Part shown: positions 12,201 to 27,200 of the stretch, in pieces | Position numbering within the stretch: the stretch's first letter is position 1 | How the letters are laid out: the number at the start of each line of letters is the position of its first letter | NCBI GenBank assembly: GCA_028583405.1 | Contig: CM053248.1 | Span: forward strand, 27,426,769-27,490,768 | DNA length: 64,000 nucleotides | From: Pogonophryne albipinna | Lineage: Eukaryota; Chordata; Actinopteri; Perciformes; Artedidraconidae | Direction of reading: 5' to 3' | Position numbers and translations under genes: made by a program | Notes under the pieces: model-generated | The model's input: the letters and a program-made list of their open reading frames with translations, nothing else | Told to the model about the DNA's origin: nothing | Databases searched by the model: none

Positions 12201-15200
12201 AGTTTCAAAGGCATGCCTCGTAACAGCATTAGTCCCCGCAGAAGCAAGGTGCCAAGCATGACAAGAAGGCTCTCCAAGTGGATTATAAGACCTGGCCGTT
12301 TCTGCCCAAAACACCTGCATGTTGGTGAGAAGCCAACAGAACTGAAGGGTTTTGGAACTGGAGGATGACGGCAGCTGTAGATTATTTTAGGGAGGAGGTT
12401 TACCTTTCCGTTCTGATATATACGCTGTGTCCTTCTCTTCCTTTTGTGCCATGTGAAGTAGGGATGTCCCGATCACATTTTTTTGCTCCCGATCCGATTC
12501 CGATCATTTGATTTTGACATTCTGCCGATACCGATTTTTCCCGATCCGATCTTTATGCAATGCATTAAGAGAAAAAAAAGGTAACAGATAACGGCTGGTC
12601 ATCCAACGCGATGAGTTCAGCTATCTTGGCTGTTATTTGTTTGGCCTTTTCACTGTTCTGGGGCAGTTTCTCTTTCCTTTTAAAAGTCTCTGAAAGTGTC
12701 GGTTGTTTCAGTGCCGTTACCTGAGTGGCCGCTGTGTACTCGTCCTGTTGTTGTTGGTGTTTGTTTCTCAGATGGCGTATTAGATTGGTCGTGTTGAACG
12801 TAGCTCTGTTCTTTCCACCACGCGGAACCTCCGCCTTGCAAACATTGCATCTGGCTGTTACACTGCCTTCGCTTTCAATTTTATAATACTTCCAAACTCC
12901 TGACATTTTCTCTGTCCCGAGTTCCGAGTCACCAGCTGAACGTAGCCTCTCGTTAGCTTACTGCTAGACACTGCGCGCCCACTCTGTTGCCAGCTTTGAG
13001 AGAAATAAGCAACCAGGTCTGAAAACAAGCCCAAAAGAAGCAACACATACATGATGTTGTGTCATTTCAAACCAAAACTAAGGTCTCGGGATGACTTTAA
13101 GACGTGAACATGGTCATTTTTGTTTTGTAACATTAAATAAAAAAATTTAAAAAGTATTTAAAAAAAAGTTTAAAAAAATTCCCGATCCCCGATTTTTTTT
13201 CTCCCGATCTTTTGAAAATCACATGATCGGCTCCGATCCCCGATCACGTGATCGGATCGGGACATCTCTAATGTGAAGTAATTGTTTAATACACCTGTTG
13301 TCGCTCCCATTACCCCACCAAATCCTCTTTCCCTGCCCCAGCTCGGCTGCTGGAGGGATGGCCTGGCCATGTGGCGGACAGATGGGATGGCAAGGCTGCC
13401 AGTACCAGGCTTCCCTGCCCTCTACATCCCCAACATTAGAAAGGATGTTAAAAAAACGAAAGGCCATCTAACACTGGCTGCATTAAGCTAGACACTGGTC
13501 CCGATAAACAAAAGAGTCCCCGCAGGCATTTTTTCACATCCCAGCTGTAGTGTCGGACGAGCCACTTCATGATGCTGCTGTGTGCATGGGCAGACTAATA
13601 CCTTTGATTAGTGTGACAAAGGGTGAGCTTCAAAGTATTTATCACTGTGCCGCACATCTGCTCCGATATCTTCCATTCGGTTTTTTTCAGCGGATAGATT
13701 AGCCCTCCAATTGTGCATCCGGTCATTGGCGAAAAGTTATTATTCACACGCTGACATTTGTACTCACAGTCCTGCGATGAGCGGTGGCGAAAGGTGAACC
13801 GCAAGTGACTCCGGTTCACATCTTCAATAGGGATAGCAACCTGAGGTGGTGGACAGAAAAGGGTTTTGTAAATAAACATAATATCACAAAGCAGATCTTT
13901 AAGGACACACTGGGAAACACATAAGCCCCTGATTTTAGATGTCCATATTAACGTAGTAACAATGTTTAAGTAATAACAATGTCCATTGGTGGAAAATGGT
14001 AACTTGTGATACTTAAGTCTAAAACAAGTCTAAAACATGAAAAACCCCTGATATGGACCTTATTTTATTTATATACATTTCTGCTGCCACCACATTAATC
14101 ATTTAATATACTGCATGGTTTAATATTGATCGCCGTCTTTCTATGCTTCAAAGCTTCATGGGTGAATAATATCCATCAGTGTTCATTCTACAGACCGCTG
14201 GTGATGGAAACCAGTGTAGTGATGAATAATGGATTTAAGAATGGTATAAAAAAGGGAAGCATTCGAGGTGGAAAATAATCACAAAATGATTACCTGCAAT
14301 AACTGAGAAGAAAATGTAAGGAGTGAGACGCACCTTTATGGTTTCAAACCAGCGTGGCTGCTTCACTTGGTAGTAGATGACAGACTTGTACTCGTTGATC
14401 CCTTCATCCCCAGCGCCAGGGAAAATCACATTCTAGTGCAGAGAAAGAGAGTTATCAAACAACAGGACTGGTTATCTAGTTAAACGGGCAATTCAAGTTT
14501 TAAAATCATCATCGTTTAGCTATTCTCATTGTCAAAATATTAGCATCATCCCTGCATGTAGGAAACTGACTTTCACTTTGTAATAAAAATGTAGTCTGTG
14601 GAACATAAAGCCTTTCGACTATAATGGCCTTTAAAAGTCTGTATGCACTTCATGCATGCACACACGCGTGTTGGCTGCCAATCTCATGACAGCTTTGTGG
14701 AAATAAGAAATAAATTAGATTTTAATTATTTAAGGAGAGGCAGTGGCTCACATGCAGAGAGAAGTGGAGGAGAGAAGGGAGAAGAGCAGCTGGTGCTGAT
14801 GGAGCCAGCCATGTAATATTGGTAAGGGTGCGTTATGTAAAATACTACGACCCCTTGGGGGATTTTGGCACGAGGATTGGAGTGACAGCGGATGGCAAGC
14901 ATGCCTTGTTTTCTATCAATCGGCACTCAGCCTGCCCACCTCCCGCTACTCCAGCTGACTCCCTGCCCTGCTGCTGCTAAAATACTCTGTCGCTAATGGC
15001 TTCTGACAACCAGCAATTACGAGGAATAACAGGCCTGGTCTCCCCAAGCCATGCCGAGCAGATCTGGGGGGCAGGTGCGGGCTCTAGTGACTCTTCCCCT
15101 TACACTAAAAGGCCTGGATTCAGGAAAGCTTCCGATTTTGCAGAGGAGAAAGTGGCCGAGGTCCAGCCACAGCCACAGGCTACTTTGTCAAGGTCATGAG

Positions 15201-18200
15201 CGGCCACTGTCTAGCCCAGGGGTCTGCAACCCACGGCTCTGGAGCCGCGTGCGGCTCTTTAAGCTCCCTTGAGCTTAGACAAAAATAAGAAGGAAATAAA
15301 ATAAAATATATTTGTACAGTTGAAAAGCGGTTTTAATTAGGTCAACTAAAATATGCGTCATATCCTGCTACGGTCCCGCGCCAGCGCCTTTTCTTGCAGG
15401 TGAATAACCTGACCCCCGGCTCGATGAGCGAACTATGGATAAATCAAAGAAAAGAAAAGTATCAGAGGAACACAGAGGGTTTAATTCTGCGTGGTTAGAG
15501 TTATATGCTTTCACAGCAAACGATGCTGGCTTACCGGTATGTTTGATATGTGGAGAGAAGTTGTTAAAGGTGCTGCAGCCTTACGTATTGGAGGAACAAC
15601 ACGGAAGAGGAAGACAGCTGACGATCTTCAGTCATAATTCAATCAGTAAACTCTTTTTAGGGTGAAGCTATATGTTTTTTGTATTTCAAAGTGGGCCCAT
15701 TTTAATTATATTCATGTTCCTCAAATGTGCAGAGGACTCCCCAAGTGCTGTGTTAATTTATTTTAAAGTAGGCCCGTGTATTCTTTTTTATTCTCCTTAT
15801 AAGAGTTCTTTGTTTATTATTAAGGTAAATGGTAAATTGAGGTAAACAGTTTTCTATAATGTAATAAATAATCAATTAAAAAAAACAGTATTTTTTGTCT
15901 ACGATATAAAAATATATACAACTTTATAAGCTATCAAATATGTTTTGCGGCTCCAGACAAAATAAATTGGTGGAAAAGGGGGCAAAATGGCTCTTTTGGT
16001 TAAAAAGGTTGCAGACCCCCTGGTCTAGCCTCTTACTATACAACATCACAAATATGTTATCAAATTGAGAAAAGATGATGAAAGACAGTGGTAGAAAGAG
16101 ACCAAAGAAGAAGAAAGAAGAGACGAAGGCTGAGACATAATCAGAGAAAAATCAAGGGAGAATTCCACAATAAGTGAAACTTGCAAAGCAAACCTATTAT
16201 AAAACTACATGTAGTTTGTAATGTAATTACATTTTCCTATTTTCAAGTGCCTTGTGTATGGAGGTGTCTTCATTATATAACATAAATGGCTTGATGTAAA
16301 CAAAAGAGTTCCTTTCTCAAGGCAGTAGTTGCTCAGCCACAGAATTGTCCCGCCAATTAAAATCCGGGAAGGAAGACGGAGAATTTGACCAATTAGTTGT
16401 GATCCCTACAGGATCCAACAGATGAGACTGTTCTATGAAAAGCTGCAAGGCAAGATGTTGAAGAGAGCTGCAGCGCTGCAAGGAAACAAGGCCATGACAT
16501 CCGCAGGTGTGCTCAATGAACATAAGCTGACAATTTGGGTATCATTACAAAAAAATAATAGTAATAGAAAACCGATAAGTACACCATGTATAAAAACTGT
16601 ATTTGTATCAAGCTATCAATAAAAAAAAAATGGTATAAAGTATATAATGTATTCTGGTAGATGACTTGTAGACATTGTAGTACAATAAGTATAATACAGT
16701 ATATCAAAAACATTGTAAGTGTGGAAGTTTGTGAAAAATCTGTGACCAGTGACAAATGTGTCCATATACTGCATTATAAATGATGCCATCAAGAACAGTC
16801 ACTGAGAATAGTTGTCTAGCAACGAAGCAGTGGATAATTGTGTGTATTTCCCGGGACTGTCAAATCAGAAAGAAGTTGAGATCATCCCTTCTCTCTGCTA
16901 CTTCAGAACTGCATTTACAGCATAATCACTACGGATGCTTACACTTCCTGCCTGCTGGGCCAAATCACTGACGAAGCCTCTCAATCTTAGACTAATGTGT
17001 ATAATTACAGCAGCTAAGGGTAATAGCGCTCTCCTTTGATTGGCTGTTAGCTGCAGGCCGTCCCTGCAAATCACTCATTAGTCCTTGTGACTTCAACTCA
17101 GGCATAATGAGTGTGAACATTTTACTGTTAATACATGTAAGAAAGCCTTGCTAGAAAATATTAGCTGTAACTTAACTGTATGTAAACTAAATACGGGTTA
17201 AATTAGTCTCTAAAAACAAACTGAGTGGGTTCATTCTCCCACGAACAAACACCTCCTCCCAGAGCCACTCGTACATACTCCTCGTGATCATCTCCCTTAC
17301 ACCTCTCTTATCCCTCAAGAGGTAAAGCCATTCCGGATGCATAAACATCAGAAGAATGGATTACTGGCTAGTCACTTTGGATAAAACACAGCCTTCATTA
17401 GGACATTAGACACCTGAAGCAAAAGTTCATGAAACGTGTTCCAACTTGCACATTTGGGAGCCATCATAAGGATTTGAAACCTAGATTTTAAGAACAGTTT
17501 CTCCATATTGTGAGAGTGCAACTATCTACTGTATGTTATACACAAACAATCAAAAATAATTACCTTATTTGACCCGACTTCTAATAAAAAACTATAGCAT
17601 CCCGTTTAAATCCATGGTCCTTTTATTGCCTGTCTGCATGTCTTGGTCTATAACTGATTCTGACAATGACAAGGTTGATTCCCGCATTAGTGAGCCGAAT
17701 GTTAGGCTACTCAATCAACCACAAAGACCCAATATTGCATTCTGTCATTTTTTGACGGGCGACAAAAGGCGTACAGTCTGGCCTGGGTATCATGCTGCTT
17801 TACAGGAGTGCTAGTCAGTTAAGCAGCGTGCTGAGCTGTGAGATTAAAGAAAGCCTGCTGAATCACAGACTGTCTGAAAACCGATACAATACTTGTGTCC
17901 TGAATGCTGAGAATGAGCTGAACCGGGACAAATAAGTAGGTTAACATCAAATCTTACCTCTAGTTTCTTGCCATCCTCGTCGTAAACAGACATGGTCACC
18001 TCAACATTTTTGGGTGTGGTCTTGCTTCCCTTGTCAAAATCCCCCAGAGCCAGTGTAACGTAGATGTCGTTTCGAACGTCACCTTGGAGTTACAGAAACA
18101 AGCAGGTCAGATGGGAGGAAATCTTCCCTTTTATGGGTTTTCAAGGAGCTCAAGGTCAATCGTTTATGTGAATATTAGTGCAGAACTCATGACATCTTGG

Positions 18201-21200
18201 GTGGCATAAGTGGGTATTTGGCACCATGTACTTCCTGGTGACTTCAGTCTATTACATAACTAATGTCTTCATCAAACCTTAATGTTCTTTTCTTCCTTAC
18301 TCACATTCTGTAAAATAGTAGCTCTTAATTTAAAATCACTTTCTGAATGATTGATATGTTCAGTCAATGACATTTAAGAAAAGGAGACTTTCAGAGAGCC
18401 AAGGTCAAATGTTTAAAAAATCTCCACCTGGCATGATGATCTCAGGAAAGCCCATCTTGCGGGCCACAGCTGTGGATCGGTCCACCAGGTGAGGGAAGTC
18501 CTTCCTGATGTGATGGATGTCTCCAGGAAGCAGCTTCAGAGTCACCCACAGGCCTGGTGATGAATGCAAGGCAAAGAGGGGAGGGACCAAGATAACGTCA
18601 GGAGGAGACAGCGAGAGAGCAAACGGCCTCAGGGATTACTAAAAAGTGATTTCTAGTTATGTTTTCTGCTGTCGGTTGCCAGAGTGACATCCAACAGCTC
18701 GAGGGCAAGACACTACATTGAAGCTACCCTCAGGGATGTGATTAGGAGAACATGACAGAGGATACAAGTGTGTTTTCCTAGTGCTCCGCTAAATGTGCAG
18801 TATAGAGTAGTGGGTGGGAAAACCTACAAAACCTTTAATGTAATATTATAGCTATTTTAACAAACAAACGGAAAAACTAAAATAACAAAATATGCAAAGC
18901 ATGAGCCTAGATGTGTGATGCTAGACATCTACATAATACCTGTATATGAGCACATGTATTTCCTTTGAGGGTGTCTCTTTACATTTGCATAGGTTTGACA
19001 AATGTATTGTATTGTTACTGTAGTTAGAAATGTTAAAAATACCTTTGTTTAATTAAAATTGCTACTTCAAAACACCAATACAAGGAAGGTAAATAAGTGT
19101 TTCCGTAAAAAACAAACAGACCCTTGGTACCCCTATAAATGAGAACACTTTAGATAAAAAAAATACCATTGTTTTCTGTTCCTCTGCCAAGTTCATAATA
19201 CTGTCCCCAATAGCAAAAACTTTTATTTTGTAACTTTGTATTCTATTAGGAGAATATGTGACATTTATGATAGAATAGTTAAACTGTGCAGTAATTCAGA
19301 TGTATATACTTGGTATTGGAAAGACCTGAGAGTGCAAAGCTATAAAGGGAAACTGTGTCTCTGAATAATACTGAAACAAAAGTGTCTTCAGGGCACTTTC
19401 ATTGGGTCATATTTCCTAACAATTTAACACCAGTAGCTGTCCTGCTTTTCTCCTGTTTTGGAAGGAGAGCTTCTGTTATGCCGACAGCATGATGTGCCAG
19501 TTTCGGTCCATGTGATATTCTCTCAGGAAAAACAAAGCAACGTAGATGCATACCTCTGGTCAAGACAGAAAGAAAAGTGGATCCAATTAAAGCAGTCATC
19601 ATGCAGTGCGCCCCTTCAAAGGCCACCAGAGTGAGTGATGCCTGAGAACCCAGAGGCTTTGTTCACTTTCACAGGCCCCATATTGTTATGAGGGATTATC
19701 TCTCACTCTCCAAGCAGGAAGCCTTTTGATATGCGAGTGTGACGCAGGCAGCTGCTCTCAGTGCTCCGCTGTTCTTCCCAGTGTGGGCCAGAGCAGACCT
19801 GACATTTATCTGAGTACATCTTCGTATGTCATGACAATACCATGGAGGCTGCATGTCGTTTCCCCCCCACCCAGCACAAATCCCTCAGATGGCTAATGTT
19901 GATCTTCTAACCACAGATGTCAAAAGCCCGATAAGATCCAGTCTTTGCTGACGACTCAGCAGCTTAATTAACAGCTGGATTACTTACATCGTGTAGTCAT
20001 GGTGATGAGGGCAACTATTTTTAGTATGAAAGTTGCTGTATGATGTGAATATTTGACAAAGAATAATGTTCTTAATAAAGGAACTGTTTGAATTCCCTGT
20101 CAGTATATTGCGGGTTATGTTACCTTGTGTGAACAGAGCTAAAATTGCATCAAAAACTGTTTATTAAAGCAAATGAAGCTAAATATTACTCTCCGACATT
20201 AATTATAATAGTCCGAGTAAAATAATTAGCAGAGATGGAAAATGAATAAAAACACTTTTAGATAGTGACACGAATGACACTTCACAATAGATGCAATTTC
20301 AAATTCTATTAGCATTTCTATCAGCGACGATAAAAGACTGACAGCGTGGCGACTTCCCTCCTCGGCCTTGGTTCTTGTGTCTGAAATGTTCACTGTACCT
20401 TGGCCCTTGTGATTGACCTCTTTGGCGGTGATAACTTTGTTGATGACGGTCTGGAGGAAGTCGTTCTCCCCTGCCACCCTGGGTGAAAAACGGGAGATGT
20501 TCAGCTGCTTGTGGCGAATGGCGTCATCCAACGCTAGCCTGCAGTATGCACACAACAGGCAAACACCACAGAGAAGAAGAGATGGAGGAGAAGGGGAGCC
20601 ACAGAGTGATGGTTGTGAGGTTGGGAGTGGGGTGAAAGAGAGACGGAGAAACAGAGACACACCGAAGAATGATGCGAATACCGTGACAGACACAAAGCCG
20701 CTTGTTAGCAGTTAACATTGAGCCAGGAAGGGTGATGAAAGAAACAGAGAAATCATCATTTAGGAAGTTATGTGAAGTCACCATTTAGGCTGCATTCACA
20801 CTAGGCTCTGCATATCCTTCTATACTTGCATGTCAATGTGGGTTATTAAGACGTGATGGCTACAGTTGCAGCAGTTTGGAAAAAACAACCCAGCATCACA
20901 ATTTGGTGGCTTATCACTTTACTGTGTTGAAAAGTGCAAAACCCTGTGACATTAAGGACATTAATCGTAGTGCAGTTTCTTCACAGTAAGTTAGCTATTC
21001 AAATGACACTCCCACACCATCAGATAACCCTGCACTAATTGCAGCAACGTTGATTTGGTGTGAATGCTATAGCGCCACAGGAGCAGTGTGAAGCTTGACC
21101 TGGGGGTGGCCTTTTAATGTTTTCAACGTGGGTAACGATATAAAAAAGGCCTCAAACTCAAGACTATACCCAATTATTAATATTCCAATTCTGCTTTATT

Positions 21201-24200
21201 GACAAAGCAAATGTAAAACACTGTATTACATCATGTGCTGTTCTCAATGGGGCTACAGGTGTCAACAGTACCAACCATGGGCTGATAAAGGGGACTGGAC
21301 ACAGGAACAGTGCTAGGCTCTGAAACCAATTAGTGACCAAACTGTTGAATTACAACTTCCAGGTCCTTCATGTGATCAAAAAAAAGTGTTTCCAAGAGAC
21401 TGACAATTTGAAACTGACATTGAACAGTTAACGCTTTTTAAGGATGAATCGCAGTATAAGGAAATGCTAGTGCGCTTGCTCTATTGGCCCCATAGATGTG
21501 ACAGATCTGGTAATTGTTTACCACAAGTTAAACTTGTTTGGCTTCATGAGCCATTGGACTACTTTTATGGTAAGGACCCACTTCCAGTGCGGTGCCAAAT
21601 TCCAATTAAACATTAAAGTAAGTGTAAGTGTGAACAGAGTATAGGGAGGTAGCAGATGTGATCTTGGAAACACCACATGTGGCAGCTGTGAGAGAAATGT
21701 TTGCAGTTGGCGGCGATGCCATCTGCAGTGCAGAGGACTCGAAACAAGAAGAAGAAGTAGAGCATGGAGGAGAAGACAGCGGTGAATGATGTGAGCATGG
21801 AGGAAGCAGTAAAAGATCTGTCACTCAGGCTGTCTTCAGTGCCTCCAACCTTGAATCCAAAACCAATCCAAGCAAGGAGGCAGAATAAGGGACATTTATG
21901 GGACATGTACAGTGTAGGACAAGAGGAACAAGGGAGATTCACCCTCAAATGTTTAAAGTAGTTTGATCCTAAGAATTTGCCACAGTGGGACATTGAAATT
22001 CTGTTGAAAGGGGCATTGGATTTTATGATAATTATGAACAGTCTTTAAATTGGGGAAACCGGTTTTTTTTATCTTCCCAGAATCCAAGGTGAAGTTGATA
22101 TCACTTAAACAAATAGTCATGTCAGCATGAAGTGAAACTTTGCTAGAAAAAGCATTATATTAAATTTAAGTTGGTTTGATTCTAGACAACAAGCCAGAGG
22201 AGAGCTCATCTGTAATAAGGGCGTGTCTTGGACAAACAAGAACAACCAACAGTTTCAGTAAGATTTTGATCTATGTAGTCCATTTTCTGAAAGCCATTTC
22301 CATTTTTGTTTGGATGCCAGGAGTCCATCGAAAACACTTCACGTCAAACCGACGCTAAATGGCTTTCTTAGCCTTGAAAACACAGAGTGATGGCAGGATT
22401 TGCGATTTCATCAGTTAAAATTTAGTGGAAAATATTCACACTTCATAAATAACACCTTGTAGAACCTGTTCTTTTGGGCTGGAAGGCTCTAATTTCCATG
22501 ATTTATGCTTACAGATAAAACCGTTAAGTGTGGTGATCTGCCAGCTAAACTGCCTGAATCTGAAGCCTTTCCAATTATGCAGGAAATCACATTAAGGAAA
22601 AGGTTACTCTGTCTCTGTACGCAGTCCTACGAGAATGGCAGCAGTTAATGAGATTGCCTTAATTGAGTCAGCAGGGAAAAGGGGAGCACTAACGTCTTAA
22701 AACCCCCGCTAATCAGGTGTCAAGGATTCAAGACTTTAAAAAATGAAGTTAAATACGACCGCTAAGTTTCCGACATACTGTGCTTACTCAAATGAATGGG
22801 AATATGTGTAAATGGCCGAATGACATCAGCTTCGCTATTTTATGCAACATTATACCAAGCTTAAAGGAACTCTATGCTCCCTTATGTGCTAATGTGATTT
22901 TTTTTGTGGTGCTGGACAATCCACTTACGGCTGAAATGGGATAAAGTGCTGCTTGTCCTCATCGTCAATTTTGCCCGTTATGATGTCGGTGACATCCATT
23001 ACTGTGGAAAAACAAGGAGAGATGGTTAAAACATTTTCAAGGCAGAGAAAAGCACGGCTATAAAAGAGCCAGAGAAATGTATGACAAGGACACATCAGGG
23101 GGTAAGAGCAGCTAACGGTGTCCTTTTCTCAGTAAGCACTAATCAACGAAGATGGTAAAAGGACGGAGGAAGGGGTCTGAAAAAACACGATGTTAGAATA
23201 TCAGCATATAGAGAAACTTAACGCATTAAAAAAGTATTTTCTGTAGACTTGCCAGGGTTTTCATTCCTTCACTTTGCTGCAGTGATGTACATGTGTACTC
23301 CAGGACCCTGTGACGTCATGTTTAGGTGTGGTTACACTGTTGACCATACCAAACCACTTCTGAGTTTAGTTGAGTAAACGAGACTTAAAGGTCACCTATT
23401 GTGCAAAATCCACTTTTTCATGTCTTTTATACATAAACATGTGTCCCATCTGGGTAAAGAGATTCTGAACGTTTCAGGAAAAAAGATTTGCTCACTTTTT
23501 GTCCTGATCCATTTATATAAAAACCTGCTCTGATCAGATTTTGGCCACTTTATGATGTCATAATGTTTTTTTGGCTTGTGTAACCATTAGCCAATAACCA
23601 ACCAAGGTAACCCCCCCCCCCGCCTTATCACCTGAATCTCCTCCTAAAGCACCAATGTGTTGTTTTTTTAACCAAATATCTCTCAGAGGGGCGTGCGGAG
23701 TGGCTCCTTGTTTTCATCTAAAGTAACAGGCAGAGAATCAGCACTTTGGAAACAGAGCTGTTTGGTATTTCAAGCCAAACACTTCAGAGACATGTTTTGT
23801 ATATATCTGAGACCTATTATATAGGTTTCAACCAGAGAGGGCAGCAAAACACTTGTTTTCTGTCAGGTGATAAATTACTCTTTAAATGTATTTTAAAAAG
23901 AATAACACTTGTATGAGAGCAATGCTGGAGTAAGCGACCTGATAATGTAATATTATACTAAATTGGGTACCAACATAGTCAGAATAAGAAATGTTTTCAA
24001 ACACAACATGCATTTTGCTATCAGCTGAGTGTACAACCTGCAGGTCAATGTTGACCAAACATGAACTCTGACCAGCGGAGCCGCACACCAAAACAGGAAA
24101 CACATTCTTGAAATTGCTTCAACTTAAGCGAATGAGAGACGGTGCAGATAATCAGAGTGATTTGTGCAACAGTCTTTACCCCTCAGGTCACATGTAAACC

Positions 24201-27200
24201 ATATGATTCCTGTTACAACAGCTCTCCATCATGCTGATGTCTAAGGATAAGCCATCATAAATCATGCTGTCATTTTTCTTCAAGTGGAAGTGGGGAAAAG
24301 ACACTGAAAGAGGGGTATCATTTGCTCTGTTTGATAACTGTGGGCAAAACACTAATCTAATTAGTTTACATCTGGCAGCTTGCCAACAGGAGATACATCA
24401 AACTGTAATTCTTCTTTCCATTTATTTGAGATATCTATGAATTTTAGACGAATACAGTACATTCACTCATCTGGGCAAAGACTTTGGCACAATACATACT
24501 GTGGAGTACAAGGCACAACAAGGGATCTGTTCTGATCGGTTTCATTTACATGGGGTTATTCAAGCAAAGCCAGAGGGGAGGATGGAAGTTCAGAGAATCA
24601 GTTCTATAAAAAAAAGGTAGGTCTGATTATAGTAACACAAGTCGTGCAGCTTTTTTTGGAACAATAGGGTGTCACTCAGTGTCTCTGTCGTCTGCTCTAC
24701 CTGCCACTCCAAAGGGTCTCCTCAGTCCTGACGTCAGCTTCTTGGTGTTGTTGTCTCGCAGCTCCATGCGCCCCACTCTGACAATCTGACACACAAAGCT
24801 GATCTTCTCTCTCTTCAGATCTTCACTGCCCAAGTCCTGAAGAGGGTTGGAAAAAAGAGAAGTTATGAAAAAGAATGCTTATGCTCAGTAGAATCGATAG
24901 ATATGACTTATACCTTAGGTAGACAAATCCAAAACCATTACAATGGGGTTGTATATTTGCCCTGAGAAAAAGCATTTGGATTTAAAGCCTAATCTGGCAA
25001 CAGCATTTTTTTTGTTCAGGCCACATCAATCCTAGGGTGCACAACAACAACTGATCGATTAAAAGCACTGTCTTAAGTGAAGATGAGCTTGTGTTCCGGG
25101 CAAACTTTTCACCAAAAACTGCTTCTGCAACATCTGTGATTGTGTTCCCAGATTCATTTTCTGGATGCAGTGCGTACCAAACCTAGCAGAGTGCTCCCAG
25201 TGGATGCACGCTGACCCCTGCGCCCTTGGGCTTCCATTAGATAGCTTTGTAAATACATATGACGACCCAAGCTCTTTCTGAGAGAGCTCAACAAATACAA
25301 GCTCTGCAAACAGGCTCCCACATGACTCATAACATGCCTGAATAAACAGTGGCCTGGCCACAGGCGTGTGTGCACACACACACACCCACACCCAGAGACA
25401 CGTAAACAAGCAAACACACTCACCGTGAAGACGGCCCGCAGGTTATGAAGCTGGTCTATGTCTTTCACCAGACCTGAACTTGACCATTTCACCAGGTAGT
25501 TTTCACTGTAAGAGAGAGAAAGCATGACTCATTATTTTAGTCTGTCTTGGCAGTTTTTAAGATTCACATAAAATTCTCATAGAACAAAATTAAAAGGCAA
25601 TCCGTTGGGTTGCATTCAATATCATTTCCTTGAAAGCTGAGGAAGCTTAAAATGTTAATCCTGACACCGATCCGCTTGAGAAGCAAAATGCAAGAATGAT
25701 GTTGGATGCGAGGGAAACATCCCACGGCCAAGCTGCTCTACTCGTGATAATGTGCTGTCAGAATCCTAAAACAATAGCAAATCCCCGGGAAGCAGGCTGC
25801 ACTTGTTCTGGTCACGCTCCAGCATGGCGTGCATCTGTATCTGTGTGAGTGTGCTTCCAAGTGTCTGTCAGTGTTTGTACTTGCTGATAGCTGACGATTC
25901 TGTAAAGTACGAGTAAGTCTGAAACATCAAACGTCATGAGGACATCAAATCTCGTCCATACAGGGCTTTATTTTTAGTCTTCATAAGAAAAGCGCATGTA
26001 ACCTCATCACCACTCTATCTAGAAATACCAACTGTGTTTGACTTGTCACTAATCTCTGTCGGCTACACATAGGTGTATAGTTCAGAAAAATATATTTACA
26101 TATTTATGGATATTTTAAGCATCAATTGATGAACACAGTTATGTTTAAACTGTTGTAGTTTAGTGTAATGTAAAGTTTATAACCTGTAAAATGTGTAAAT
26201 ATGTACATTGATATTTAATTTTATGTGCATTGTTATTGCTGCAACATCTGCTTTTATCACTGATCTATTTATTTGTGTCTATTTCTATTACTGCAGTGAG
26301 AGACGCCAACCAAATGTCATTATACCTTACTATGTATATATATTATGTATGATGGCAATAAAGATATTCTGATTCTGATTCGGTGTCTAAAGGCACAAGT
26401 CCACCATCTTTACATTTTCCTCTTAAACCAGACGGGAACTTTGGTTTCAGTTGACATCCCAATGCTTCATCAGAACGGGGTCCGTGAATATGAGTGAGTT
26501 AATAAAGGGAATAAAAGAGATTGAATATACGCCGATGGATTTACCTGACAAACTTGGAGTCCACTGGGTCGTAGAGGGACATGAGCACCTCTGCATCCTC
26601 TCCGATCTTACACACCACATTCTTTAGAGTCACGAAGAGGCCGAACGACGGTGTGGAGGCAAACTTTGCTTGCCTTGACAGATCAATATTCTGCTTCTGA
26701 GACTGTCGGAGGGAAACAGAGATATAGCGCTCAATATCTGGCAATCTTCAATAGCTTTCTGTCACATGCAGATAGACCTCAGTGCTGTGGAGTTTAAACA
26801 ATAAGCCCGGGGGACGAAGAGATACTGTGCGTGGGTGTGGTGAGCAACAGCACACCAGATAATTGAATGTCAGACACTGGTTCTGTGCCTTTCTGAAAAG
26901 TTAAGCACAATGTCTATAAAATAAAGGTCAATGATCTCAAGGGATACACCTGGATAAATAAAAGTTTGAAATGAAATGAAATGAAATCAATCAAAAATTG
27001 AGTTCCAATGCATTTTGTCCTCAGTGGAATAAAAAGCATTAACATGTGCTTGATCTCCAGAAGTGCATCCGCAGTATAAAGGTGGGCTGATTCCTTGGAC
27101 GCCCTTCAAAGATATGCTGGGGCCATATCATTAATATTTATCGCGTTGACCTAGACACTTTCCGATTGCCCATGCATATGCAATAAAGACCTCTGGATTA

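Larger units (their letters stand above)
18554..22928. other. dock1: dock1 introns 11 and 12: no transposon with ends found
   Basis: Interrupted only by exon 12. Apart from the candidate element at 22530-22730 I see no gene, no microsatellite of note and no inverted ends. Confidence 0.5.

Noticed and set aside
12150..12368. 72-codon plus-strand frame ([20 protein letters not shown]...)
   Set aside because: No family recognised, no splice context, antisense to dock1. Likely chance.
14996..15199. 67-codon plus-strand frame
   Set aside because: Intronic, low-complexity composition, no recognised domain.
20226..20693. 155-codon minus-strand frame
   Set aside because: Only the part at 20399-20478 is coding (dock1 exon 12). 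The rest is intron read-through.
21606..21993. Minus-strand frames of 72 and 126 codons
   Set aside because: No recognised motif and within dock1 intron 11; likely chance.
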